Assembly: GCF_016908395.1 (NCBI RefSeq)
Contig: NZ_JAFBDU010000006.1
Span: 62,001-126,000 of the forward strand
DNA length: 64,000 nt
Reading direction: 5' to 3'
Source: Metabacillus crassostreae
GTDB taxonomy: Bacteria; Bacillota; Bacilli; Bacillales; Bacillaceae
The first letter of the stretch is position 1. The number at the start of each line of letters is the position of its first letter. Below the pieces are notes generated by a model, which searched no databases, was not told the origin of the DNA, and saw only the letters and a list, made by a program, of their open reading frames with translations. Positions 36,066 through 44,991 of the stretch are shown here, one piece after another. The translations under genes were made by a program, and so were the position numbers.

Positions 36066-39000
36066 GAAAAAGATTCTGTTGGCAGTTTCTGTTTTAGGGC
36101 TGTTCATTTTGTTTACTTCTCCGTTATGGACATGGCAAATAAAAAAGACTGAAAATATGAATGTTTTGATTGTTGATAAAACAGTACCTGATCAAACATT
36201 TCGTGAACATAAGGGCTTAATTTGGTTATTAAATACTTTGAAAATAAAAAAAGAAAATAATGAAAAATATGATGTAGTAAAAGATTATGTAGGCTTTGTG
36301 CCTTCTGATCAACCTCCTGAATTTCAAGTTAGAGAGTTCCCAGAAAATCTATCAGCATACGATGTTATCTATGTTGCAGATGGGTATGGTGTTTATAAGG
36401 ATGAATATTTAGGGGAAAACGAAGAAGGAAACCGTTCAGAGCTTTTATATGGTGGCATAAAGCAAGAAGAAGTAAATGCAATAAATACTTCTTTAATTGA
36501 AAACAATCAAACATTAATAGCAGAATTTAATACATTTGGTTCTCCTACAGAGCCTGAAGCAAGAGATAGCTTTTATCATTTATTAAATTTAGATTGGTCA
36601 GGCTGGATGGGACGAATTTTCACTGATCTTAACAACAAAGAAGTTCCGACATGGGTGAAAGATAATTATGAAAAACAATATGGAGAGAAATATAGTTTTT
36701 CAGGTACAGGATTAATCTTTGCAAGTGAAGATGATGAGGTTCTCGTGTTTACAGAAGAAGATTTAATAAGTGAGTTTATTTCATTTCAATATACAGAAAA
36801 TGGACAAGAGCATTTCGAAATGAACGATCAAATTCAGTATAATTATTGGTTCGATATTGTCGAAGCAAGAGATCAAGAGGAAGTGCAAGCAACTTTCGAA
36901 CTCTCTTTGTCTGAAAGCGCAGAAAAAAAGCTGTCTACCTATAATATACCTTTAAAGTTTCCTGCTGTTATTCATCATCAAGATCATTTATATGATACGT
37001 ATTACTTTGCAGGAGACTTTGTTGATCATGATAAAATTCCGAGTATTCATCAAATCTCGGGTTTAACATGGTGGCAAAAAATGTTTTCTTTTAATCAAAA
37101 GGGAAGAACAGATACATTCTTTTGGAAAGCGTATGTACCAATGATGGAGAAAATATTAACAGACAAACAAAACAGTACTTCAAAGACAGAGTTAACTCAT
37201 GTAGAGCCTGAGATTTTGACCAGAGAAGGAATGAAATTAATAGGATCAACAAATGACAAGTATCTTCAGATATATAAAGATGGAGCTTGGGAGGATATAC
37301 TCATTAAAGGTGTCAATATGGGGATTGCAAAACCAGGAACATTCCCTGGTGAGACAGGTATTACAAAGGAAGAATATGCACGATGGTTTGAACAAATTAG
37401 TGAGATGAATGCAAATGGATTGAGGGTTTATACGATACATCCTCCAGCATTCTATCAAGCACTTTATGAGCATAATCTAAATCGTGAGGATCCTCTTTAT
37501 TTATTTCATGGTGTGTGGGTAAATGAAGATGTATTCTTTAATGAAAAATTAGGGTCTACAGCATTTGATCCTGCAATAACAAATGATTTTAAAGAAGAAA
37601 TCCAACGTACTATTGACATTATCCATGGAAATGCAGATATTCCCGAGAGACAAGGTCATGCTAGTGGAAAATACCAGCATGATCTATCACCTTATTTATT
37701 AGGATGGATTATTGGGGTAGAGTGGGATCCTAATACTGTCTTACGAACAAATGATAAGCATTCAGATATAAAAAGCTATGATGGTCATTACTTTATGGCT
37801 GAAAATGTATCTCCATTTGAAGCCTGGCTAGCAGAGATGATGGATTTCACGGCGAAATATGAAGCAGATCAGTATAAGTGGCAACATCCAATGAGTTTCA
37901 CTAACTGGGTAACAACGGATTTGCTTGAACACCCTTCAGAGCCGAGTGAAGAAGAAGATATGGTATCGATAGATCCAAATAAGATAAAAGCAAAAGATAC
38001 GTTCTATGCTGGAACTTTTGCATCTTATCATATTTATCCTTATTACCCAGATTTTTTAAATTATGAAGAAAAATATATAAATTATGAAGATCATAGAGGA
38101 CAAAAAAATAACTATGCCGGCTATTTGAATGATATGGAAAATAGTCATAATATGCCTTTATTAGTAGCTGAGTTTGGTATCCCTGCCTCAAGAGGACTGA
38201 CACATGAGAATGTACATGGACTAGATCAAGGTCATAACTCTGAAAAAGAGCAAGCTGAGTATATTGTGAGACTATATGAAGATATTGTGGAAGAAAACTT
38301 GGCAGGTGGTATGGTTTTCTCTTGGCAAGACGAATGGTTTAAACGAACATGGAATACGATGGATTATGATAATCCTGATAAAAGACCTTTTTGGGATAAT
38401 ATTCAAACAAATGAGCAGCATTTTGGTTTGCTTAGTTTTGATCCAGACAAAAAAGAGACTCAGCTACAAATAGATGGAGAAGATTCAGATTGGAAGGCAA
38501 GAAAATCTGAACCTAGCTATAAAGCGGAAAATAATCCGATAGAAAATGTCTACCTATCAAGTGATAGTAGAGGGTTATTTGTGCGAATCGATTATAATGA
38601 AAAGCTTTGGAACAAAGATGATTACAACACCTATCTATTACTCAATACAATAGGAAATCAAGGACAAACGACCATTCCAGAAGTTGATGGGTTCGAGGAA
38701 GAAGGAATTGATTTTCTTGTTGAGTTAAAGGGTGAAGATGAATCACGAGTGGTAATAGATAGCTACTATGACACGTATTATTATCACTATGGTCATATTT
38801 TGGAAATGATTGAGAAAAAACCATATGCTAATCAAAAAAATAATGGTATATATCATCGAATTCACTTAACTTTAAACAAAGAGCTGACGATAAATAAAGA
38901 AGAAGGACAAGTTACAATCCCTTTCTCTTCCTATGAAACAGGAAAGTTACAATATGGAATCGGCAACCCAGAAAAAGAAAATTCTAATACTCTTTCTGAT

Positions 39001-39321
39001 TTTTATATTAAGGATGGAACATTAGAGCTTCGATTACCTTGGCTATTATTAAATGTTAAAGATCCTAGCCAAAATGAAATTATGGGTGATATTTGGTCAG
39101 AAAAAGGGCTGGATAGCAAACAGATCATTGATTTATTGAATGTAAAGGTAGTTTTAACAAACAAGCAACAAGAAGTTTTACAAACAGCACCTGAAACAAA
39201 AGGCGAATGGTTAAATTATAAATTGGAGAAATGGGATTTACCAGTTTCTCACGAGAGACTAAAGAAGTCTTATTATGAATTACAAAAAGCCTATGAAGGT
39301 GAAAAAGTAGATAGTGAATGA
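36058..39321 (+). CDS. Membrane-anchored glycoside-hydrolase-like protein with C-terminal sugar-binding-like domain
   Basis: A 1087-residue extracytoplasmic protein. Residues ~4-24 are an uncleaved signal-anchor. Residues ~30-330 form an unrecognised region. A TIM-barrel glycoside-hydrolase-like domain spans ~390-760: GVNMGIAKPGTFPGET, NANGLRVYTIHPPAFYQAL, and two candidate carboxylates 150 residues apart, Glu555 in IIGVEWDP and Glu705 in LLVAEFGIPAS, as in clan GH-A. From ~803 a beta-rich domain begins IDGEDSDWKA and VYLSSDSRGLFVRIDYNE, resembling CBM9-type modules. ATG 36058 overlaps the GT2 gene by eight bases. It probably trims, transfers or guides the exported glycan. Confidence 0.8.
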   Translation: MTKKKILLAVSVLGLFILFTSPLWTWQIKKTENMNVLIVDKTVPDQTFREHKGLIWLLNTLKIKKENNEKYDVVKDYVGFVPSDQPPEFQVREFPENLSAYDVIYVADGYGVYKDEYLGENEEGNRSELLYGGIKQEEVNAINTSLIENNQTLIAEFNTFGSPTEPEARDSFYHLLNLDWSGWMGRIFTDLNNKEVPTWVKDNYEKQYGEKYSFSGTGLIFASEDDEVLVFTEEDLISEFISFQYTENGQEHFEMNDQIQYNYWFDIVEARDQEEVQATFELSLSESAEKKLSTYNIPLKFPAVIHHQDHLYDTYYFAGDFVDHDKIPSIHQISGLTWWQKMFSFNQKGRTDTFFWKAYVPMMEKILTDKQNSTSKTELTHVEPEILTREGMKLIGSTNDKYLQIYKDGAWEDILIKGVNMGIAKPGTFPGETGITKEEYARWFEQISEMNANGLRVYTIHPPAFYQALYEHNLNREDPLYLFHGVWVNEDVFFNEKLGSTAFDPAITNDFKEEIQRTIDIIHGNADIPERQGHASGKYQHDLSPYLLGWIIGVEWDPNTVLRTNDKHSDIKSYDGHYFMAENVSPFEAWLAEMMDFTAKYEADQYKWQHPMSFTNWVTTDLLEHPSEPSEEEDMVSIDPNKIKAKDTFYAGTFASYHIYPYYPDFLNYEEKYINYEDHRGQKNNYAGYLNDMENSHNMPLLVAEFGIPASRGLTHENVHGLDQGHNSEKEQAEYIVRLYEDIVEENLAGGMVFSWQDEWFKRTWNTMDYDNPDKRPFWDNIQTNEQHFGLLSFDPDKKETQLQIDGEDSDWKARKSEPSYKAENNPIENVYLSSDSRGLFVRIDYNEKLWNKDDYNTYLLLNTIGNQGQTTIPEVDGFEEEGIDFLVELKGEDESRVVIDSYYDTYYYHYGHILEMIEKKPYANQKNNGIYHRIHLTLNKELTINKEEGQVTIPFSSYETGKLQYGIGNPEKENSNTLSDFYIKDGTLELRLPWLLLNVKDPSQNEIMGDIWSEKGLDSKQIIDLLNVKVVLTNKQQEVLQTAPETKGEWLNYKLEKWDLPVSHERLKKSYYELQKAYEGEKVDSE

Positions 39322-39333
39322 CAATAATAATAG

Positions 39334-39378
39334 CGCTCAGACTAATGATGATGAAATAAAAGTCTGAGTGTTTTTTCA
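39334..39378 (+). terminator. Terminator inside the polysaccharide locus
   Basis: CGCTCAGACT (39334-39343) pairs with AGTCTGAGTG (39361-39370, one G-T pair) and is followed by six Ts. It separates the four synthesis genes from the receiver-kinase pair. Confidence 0.8.
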
Positions 39379-39405
39379 AAAGCACAGTAGGAAAGGAGTT
39401 TGAAA

Positions 39406-39771
39406 ATGCCCAAAATATTACTTGCAGAAGATGAAGAAGTGCTTCGTATGCTTGTCGTTGATACTCTGGAAGATGAGGGATATTCAATAGATGAAGCTGC
39501 TGATGGGGAAGAGGCATATAACTTAATTAAACAGAACTCATACGATTTAATACTATTAGATTATATGATGCCGGTATACACTGGGCTTGAGCTTATTGAA
39601 ATGATTCGTGAAGATCAAAATTCAACAAAAATTATGATGTTAAGTGCAAAAAGCCAATCGTCAGATCAACAGAAAGTATTAGATGCTGGAGCGAATTATT
39701 TCATGTCAAAACCATTTAGTCCGATTCAGCTAGTAGAAAGAATTGAGGAGATTTTAGGTGAATCTGAATAA
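39406..39771 (+). CDS. Stand-alone receiver-domain protein
   Basis: A 121-residue CheY/Spo0F-like single receiver: acidic pair in LLAEDEEVLRML, phospho-acceptor Asp in YDLILLDYMMPVYTG (about residue 52) and the conserved Lys in FMSKPFSP. ATG 39406 lies seven bases after AAAGGAG. No output domain, so it likely relays phosphate or acts by binding a partner. Its end overlaps the hybrid kinase gene by 14 bases. Confidence 0.88.
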   Translation: MPKILLAEDEEVLRMLVVDTLEDEGYSIDEAADGEEAYNLIKQNSYDLILLDYMMPVYTGLELIEMIREDQNSTKIMMLSAKSQSSDQQKVLDAGANYFMSKPFSPIQLVERIEEILGESE

Positions 39772-42637
39772 ATATCTCAAAACTAGTTTAGCAAAGCAAT
39801 TTAGTTTATTAACAGCAATGATCATTATTGCATTTAGCTGTTTAATTCTATCACTACTGATTTTTCAAAATAAGTTAACTCTTGACTTTCATGATAAAAA
39901 TGAACAGCTAGAAACGAAGCTGAATTTAGCTTCAGATCTGGATTATGCCTTTAATTTAGCTGTATCAGAAATGAGAGCACATTTTGCATATGAAGCCGAT
40001 TCATATTATGAAAATGTAAAAAAACAAGAGGAAAAAATTGAAGATAAGATGGTTCTTTTACAAAAATACTCAGAGAATGAAGAGGATATCTTATTTTTAC
40101 AAGAAGTTCAACGTTTTCATAGCTACTATTTTGAAGATGTAATGCCTAGGACTAAAGCACTTTTTGATGAGGGGAAAAAGGATGAAGTTAGAGCTATAGC
40201 AACAGAGAATGCTTCTGATCGAATTAGAGCCTATCAATCAAGTTTAAAGCAATATACCGAAAGCCTTCAACAAGCAGTAGAAGATAATTACTTACAGTTG
40301 GAAAAAAATATCCTCTACAGTCAAGTTGCCTTTGCAGCTACGCTTTTCCTGTTAATAATCGCGATGGTTATTTTCACAAGAATGATGTTAGTGAGGATTG
40401 GGAAACCATTAAGAACCCTTACACAAGCAGCAGGGCAAATTGCTGATGGAGAAACTGTCATTTTTACGGATAAAATCAACCGACAGGATGAATTAGGTCT
40501 TTTATCGATTGCATTTGAAAAAATGACGAAAAGTATTCAAGATAAGGAACAGGACTTAAGTGCACAAAATGAGGAGCTACTTGCTCAACAGGATGAACTT
40601 CAAGCCCAGCAATCAGAGCTTGAAGAAGCACTGGAAATGACACAAAAGCGTGAACTTGATTTAAAGCTTCGTAATGATTTAGTAGAAGGGTTATCAAATT
40701 CATTAGATAAACAAGCTGTATTAATGAGTATTGTTAAAACGATGTGTGATGTGATTAATGCTGACAAAGGAATTGTTGTCTTGCTTGATAAAGGGCATGA
40801 TCATGCATATTTCGGTATTTCTAAGCAAGAGTCACAACAGTTTATCCAAAACCTAAAATCTGGATTAATTACAAAAGTTATATTGACAAAAAAACCTTAC
40901 ACAATAAAAAGAGACAGCAATGTAGATGAACTTGCTTATCATACTACTAAGTCTTATTGTTTTGATATGTATATACCTGTTCTATCTTCATCTGGAAGTG
41001 TTGAAGCTATTATGATGTATTCACGTTTTTCAGATCCGTTTGATGAAATAGAGCTAGATGAATACGAAGCTCTAAGTAAGCAGGTGGCCATTTCTTTAGA
41101 AAAGATCAAAATCTTTGAACAATCAGAAGAAGAGAGATTATTAGTTCAAGATATATTTGATAATATAAAAGAGGGCATTCAGCTTGTTGATACAAAGGGA
41201 TCTGTTATTCAAATTAATAAAAAGCTGTCTGATATGATTCAATCTGATTCAGACTCAATCATACAAAGCTCTTATGAAGAATGGTTTAAAACATTATCTG
41301 CTACAGTTGAGAATAAACATGATCTTAAGAAGTTTTTTGATCGTGTTCTAGTTGATGGTAAATTTGATGATCCGTCATTTGTTTATCATAAACAAAGTCC
41401 AACTAAAAGGGTTGTACAGGTGTATTGTGAGCCTTTAACTAGAAAAGGTGATACATTTGGCACAGTTATCGTTCACAGAGATATAACGAAGGAATATGAA
41501 GTAGATTTAATGAAATCTGAGTTTGTTAGCACAGTTAGTCATGAATTAAGAACTCCACTAGCAAGTGTGCTTGGATTTACAGAGTTAATGCTTAACAAAG
41601 AACTAAAGCCAGAAAGACAAAAGAAATATTTGACTACCATCTATCAAGAAGCTAAGAGATTAACAGCACTTATTAATGATTTCTTAGATGTTCAACGAAT
41701 GGAAGCTGGCAAACAGACTTATGATAAACGTTATGATGATATTTTACCGCTTCTTACATCAATTATTGAGACAAACCAAATAAACAGCCCTAGTCATACA
41801 ATACATGTTGACTCAAGAACCAGTAATACAATGGTTTTAGGTGATAAAGATAAGATCGGGCAAGTGTTTAATAACTTAATAAATAATGCGATTAAGTATT
41901 CGCCTGATGGTGGAAATGTTTATGTGGACATATTTGAGGAAGGTCCTAATCTGAAAATAGCCATTAAGGATGAAGGCCTTGGAATTCCTGCTGATGCTAT
42001 TGAAAAGCTATTCACAAAATTTTACAGAGTGGATAACACAGATCGCCGAAGAATTGGTGGTACCGGCTTAGGTTTAGCTATTGTGAAAGAAATTATGAAA
42101 GCACATGATGGAGAGATTTCTGTCCAATCAGAGCCGAAGGAAGGTAGTACATTTACTGTAAGTTTTCCAATTGTAATTGGTACACATAATCCATCTGAGA
42201 ATTCAAATCAAGAGAATGATGATACGAAAGTAAATGTGATTATTGTTGAGGATGATAGTAGCCTTGCTCAGCTTTTACAAACAGAATTAGAAGAAAGTAA
42301 CTTTCATGTAAAGGTTTTTAACAACGGAGAAACTGCATTAAATGCAATAAAAAGTGATAAGCCAGATGCAATTGTTCTAGATATTATGCTCGAGGAAAAA
42401 GGAATAAATGGTTGGGATATTATTAAAGAATTAAAAGAAATCGAAACTTTACAATCTATACCAATCTTTATATCTTCGGCATTAGATGAAAAAGAAAAAG
42501 GGCTTGCGCTAGGTGCTAATGAATATTTAGTAAAACCATATCAGCCGAGTAAGTTATCTAAGCTGATTCTCCAAACATTGCTTAAAAAGGATTGGAGCGG
42601 ACAAATTCTTGTTCCGAGTGAAAGTTATGATGATTAA
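39758..42637 (+). CDS. Hybrid sensor histidine kinase (HAMP-GAF-PAS-HisKA-ATPase-REC)
   Basis: A 959-residue membrane kinase. Span 1 (~15-38), a ~145-residue outer helical sensor, span 2 (~188-210), HAMP (~210-263), a Gln/Glu-rich coiled coil (~263-300), GAF (~305-455), PAS (~465-580), HisKA with His595 in VSHELRTPLASVLG, HATPase with NNLINNAIKYSP, DEGLGIP and GGTGLGLAIVKEI, then a receiver with Asp875 in AIVLDIMLEE. It starts at GTG 39758 after GAGGAG. The attached receiver needs an Hpt partner; the Hpt domain of the 538-residue protein encoded 6 kb upstream is the obvious candidate. Confidence 0.9.
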   Translation: MNLNKYLKTSLAKQFSLLTAMIIIAFSCLILSLLIFQNKLTLDFHDKNEQLETKLNLASDLDYAFNLAVSEMRAHFAYEADSYYENVKKQEEKIEDKMVLLQKYSENEEDILFLQEVQRFHSYYFEDVMPRTKALFDEGKKDEVRAIATENASDRIRAYQSSLKQYTESLQQAVEDNYLQLEKNILYSQVAFAATLFLLIIAMVIFTRMMLVRIGKPLRTLTQAAGQIADGETVIFTDKINRQDELGLLSIAFEKMTKSIQDKEQDLSAQNEELLAQQDELQAQQSELEEALEMTQKRELDLKLRNDLVEGLSNSLDKQAVLMSIVKTMCDVINADKGIVVLLDKGHDHAYFGISKQESQQFIQNLKSGLITKVILTKKPYTIKRDSNVDELAYHTTKSYCFDMYIPVLSSSGSVEAIMMYSRFSDPFDEIELDEYEALSKQVAISLEKIKIFEQSEEERLLVQDIFDNIKEGIQLVDTKGSVIQINKKLSDMIQSDSDSIIQSSYEEWFKTLSATVENKHDLKKFFDRVLVDGKFDDPSFVYHKQSPTKRVVQVYCEPLTRKGDTFGTVIVHRDITKEYEVDLMKSEFVSTVSHELRTPLASVLGFTELMLNKELKPERQKKYLTTIYQEAKRLTALINDFLDVQRMEAGKQTYDKRYDDILPLLTSIIETNQINSPSHTIHVDSRTSNTMVLGDKDKIGQVFNNLINNAIKYSPDGGNVYVDIFEEGPNLKIAIKDEGLGIPADAIEKLFTKFYRVDNTDRRRIGGTGLGLAIVKEIMKAHDGEISVQSEPKEGSTFTVSFPIVIGTHNPSENSNQENDDTKVNVIIVEDDSSLAQLLQTELEESNFHVKVFNNGETALNAIKSDKPDAIVLDIMLEEKGINGWDIIKELKEIETLQSIPIFISSALDEKEKGLALGANEYLVKPYQPSKLSKLILQTLLKKDWSGQILVPSESYDD

Positions 42638-42736
42638 TTGTAATTAGGTTAGCAAAATAATGATTTCACTTAGATGTGCAAACAATTAAAGTGTACTTAC
42701 ACCTTATGAATTCACAATTATCATTTATAACCACAT

Positions 42737-42780
42737 AAAAAACGGTGTTGATTTTGAAAATATCAACATCGTTTTTTATT
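42737..42780 (+). terminator. Terminator after the hybrid kinase gene
   Basis: AAAAAACGGTGTTGAT pairs with ATCAACATCGTTTTTT (one mismatch) around a nine-base loop. Confidence 0.85.
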
Positions 42781-42782
42781 AA

Positions 42783-43010
42783 GGCTGTTCGCAAATTTTG
42801 TTGCTTTTAATATTCGAAGAAAACAGCAAGTATTAAGTCTAATGCATCTTTTCATCATAAGATGGTAGTTTTATAAGCGAAAATACACTGTTTCTACTTC
42901 TATTTTGATTACATAGCAACAATCTTCCAGTGTGAGATTCCACAGGCGCTGTGCGCCGAGGAAGCTAACCGCCCGCCCGCGGAAAGCGAGCATCCTGGAG
43001 CGAAAGTCAA
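42783..43010. repeat. Repeat family B, copy 2, joined to a GC-rich core fragment
   Basis: Positions 42783-42930 match family B (GGCTGTTCGCAAATTTTGTTGC to GCAACAATCTTCCAG in outline). The right terminus is replaced by a GC-rich stretch (42935-43005: CCACAGGCGCTGTGCGCCG, CCCGCCCGCGG) of the type found inside family A. The 590-base gap before yugU shows no gene. Confidence 0.7.
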
Positions 43011-43227
43011 CCAACACAAAACTCGTTATAAAGCTGCCAAGCTATAGAACCTAAGAAGATTGATATTTATTATTAAGCCGTATTTGAAATAACACTTTAG
43101 ACAGAGTATACAATACTGACCTTTACTTTATCATTTTTAAATGATTTAAAATCATTTTGTTATGTTTACAAGGTGACTGATAACGGTAATATATAAGGTA
43201 TAAGTAATCGGAGAGGTGGTTGGTTAA

Positions 43228-43626
43228 ATGATAAAAAAGCATTCTATAAACACGAATATGCGAGATGAAATGATTGATATAACACATCATGTACAAGAGT
43301 TTGTTACAAAAGAAAATGTTCAGGAAGGTGCGGTAATTGTTTATTGTCCACATACAACTGCTGGGATAACCATTAATGAAAATGCAGATCCTGATGTTAA
43401 AAGTGATATGCTAAGAAGATTTGATGAAATCTATCCATGGAATGTTGTGAAAGATATGCATGCTGAAGGTAACACTGCTTCACATATGAAGGCAAGTACG
43501 GTAGGTGCTTCACAAACAGTCATTGTTTCAAATGGCAAACTTTTGTTAGGGGTTTGGCAAGGAATTTATTTCTGTGAATTTGATGGACCCCGAGTGAGAG
43601 ATTTTTATCTTAAATCTTTAAACTAA
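43228..43626 (+). CDS. yugU: YugU/YjbQ family protein (UPF0047)
   Basis: A 132-residue YjbQ-family protein: IVYCPHTTAGITINENADPDV, HAEGNTASHMKASTVGASQ and GVWQGIYFCEFDGPR carry the conserved His/Asp/Glu/Gln cluster. E. coli YjbQ can act weakly as a thiamine-phosphate synthase; the physiological role is unsettled. Length equals that of YugU. ATG follows GAGAGGTGG. It marks the return to conserved gene order after the accessory locus. Confidence 0.92.
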   Translation: MIKKHSINTNMRDEMIDITHHVQEFVTKENVQEGAVIVYCPHTTAGITINENADPDVKSDMLRRFDEIYPWNVVKDMHAEGNTASHMKASTVGASQTVIVSNGKLLLGVWQGIYFCEFDGPRVRDFYLKSLN

Positions 43627-43713
43627 TGATTTTGAATTATTCTTACTTTTGATTTACTTTGTTTATGGTAAAATGAGTAAAAATAATTAGAACCAGTTCC
43701 TTTGAGGTGATGT

Positions 43714-43959
43714 ATGGAATTTTTACTTATTCTTATCATATTTCCGGCTTTGATTTTGCTGCTTTCAATTTTTGGATATATGTTTACAAAAAAAAGTTAT
43801 GTAACACCAGCTATCATTTTTGTCGTATTTTCTTTTTTAATGCTAATCTTTTTCAATGAGACGTTTTTTATATGGGTTATCGCCTATACTGTATTGTCGA
43901 TCATTATGACATGTATCATTATTTTATTTCAAAAACTATATGCTAGAAAAAAACATTAA
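43714..43959 (+). CDS. 81-residue membrane protein, DUF2651-like
   Basis: Almost entirely hydrophobic with three membrane spans (about 2-22, 29-48 and 51-72) and a basic C-terminus. The opening EFLLILIIFPALILLLSIFG resembles DUF2651 proteins of Bacillus. ATG 43714 follows TTTGAGGTGAT. Function is unknown. Confidence 0.75.
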   Translation: MEFLLILIIFPALILLLSIFGYMFTKKSYVTPAIIFVVFSFLMLIFFNETFFIWVIAYTVLSIIMTCIIILFQKLYARKKH

Positions 43960-43967
43960 AAGAAACG

Positions 43968-44002
43968 AAAACACAGCTATGAAATAACTAGCTGTGTTTC
44001 TC
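43968..44002. terminator. Bidirectional terminator before tgl
   Basis: AAAACACAGCTA and TAGCTGTGTTT arms around nine bases, between converging genes. Confidence 0.8.
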
Positions 44003-44030
44003 GTACTTAGTTTAAGTTGTAAGAATCGTG

Positions 44031-44852
44031 TCACAGTGTTAAGCAGTTACATCCTATTTTTCCAACTATAGAATTTGTGGTGATGAAATTTAGCTCGTTA
44101 TTTCGTGAATAATCACGAGAAAATTGATATAGGTATTTGTCATCAATTCGTGTTACTTGAGATAATAAATGAGCAGATTCAGTTGCGTAAGAAGCTCTTC
44201 TTTTATTTAAAGCCTCTATTATTCCTTCTGCGGTTTTAATACCGATGCCATGACCAAAAAATAAATCATTTCCTAAATCGATTGCGTTTTCTCCTTGCCA
44301 ATGAGGAGTATCCGGATTAAATTGTGGATTATCAAAATATAAGCAATCACCAGGTAAGTAATCATTACCTCGATTAGTATAGATAGGTAAATCCTCATCT
44401 GATTGCCAGTCTCGTAAATACAAACCTTGATATAATCGATCAAATTGTTCTTTTTCGATTGAATGCAATACAGCTGAATAAAAGATAATAACCATAGCTG
44501 TAGCACATTCAAATCCATATAATCTACCATTTTCATAAATATCATTAATGGCCATTGACGGGCTTACCCCTGACTTAAGTTTAAAGCCGCCTTGAGGAGT
44601 TAAGTGCCAAAAATCCCCATTGCAATGAGCTCTTGCAAATGTCGTGAATTTTGCTTTACTTGCATAAAGGTTTCTTGCTGATTTTATTATGGCTAAACGA
44701 AGCTGCAAAACAAATTGGAAATGTTCATTATTTAAAAACGAGTATTTGTTGTTATACCTACTCATTTTTGCTATCATTTCATTTTGTTCTGAGGAAAGGG
44801 AAGATGATGTTAATTGATTTTCATTCTGAAGTTGATTTCCAATGATGATCAT
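44031..44852 (-). CDS. tgl: Spore coat protein-glutamine gamma-glutamyltransferase
   Basis: A 273-residue bacterial spore-type transglutaminase; B. subtilis Tgl is about 245. Shared segments include NGRLYGFECATAMVIIFY with the catalytic Cys, LYLRDWQSDEDLPIYT, DCLYFDNPQFNPDTPHWQG and FFGHGIGI. It cross-links coat proteins through Gln-Lys bonds during sporulation. ATG follows GGAGGG. In B. subtilis expression is late in the mother cell; no sigma-K promoter could be assigned here. The extra length is mostly C-terminal. Confidence 0.93.
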   Translation of the reverse strand: MIIIGNQLQNENQLTSSSLSSEQNEMIAKMSRYNNKYSFLNNEHFQFVLQLRLAIIKSARNLYASKAKFTTFARAHCNGDFWHLTPQGGFKLKSGVSPSMAINDIYENGRLYGFECATAMVIIFYSAVLHSIEKEQFDRLYQGLYLRDWQSDEDLPIYTNRGNDYLPGDCLYFDNPQFNPDTPHWQGENAIDLGNDLFFGHGIGIKTAEGIIEALNKRRASYATESAHLLSQVTRIDDKYLYQFSRDYSRNNELNFITTNSIVGKIGCNCLTL

Positions 44853-44945
44853 ATTTACCCTCCAAAATATTAGTCATTATACAGTGTATGGCTAATATTG
44901 AAGAAGTAGAAACATGAATTTAAAAGAACTTACTTTCAAAAATTT

Positions 44946-44984
44946 AAAAGGGGTCAGAATAAGTAACTGGTGTCTGACCCCTAG
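44946..44984 (-). terminator. Terminator of the MBL-fold hydrolase gene
   Basis: GGGGTCAGA and TCTGACCCC arms around a 14-base loop; on the minus strand it is followed by TTTT. It is eight bases downstream of the gene. Confidence 0.85.
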
Positions 44985-44991
44985 ACATTTA

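Noticed and set aside
44882-44890. Sporulation sigma promoter upstream of tgl
   Set aside because: A CATACACT-like -10 is present on the minus strand, but no matching -35 stands at the usual distance.
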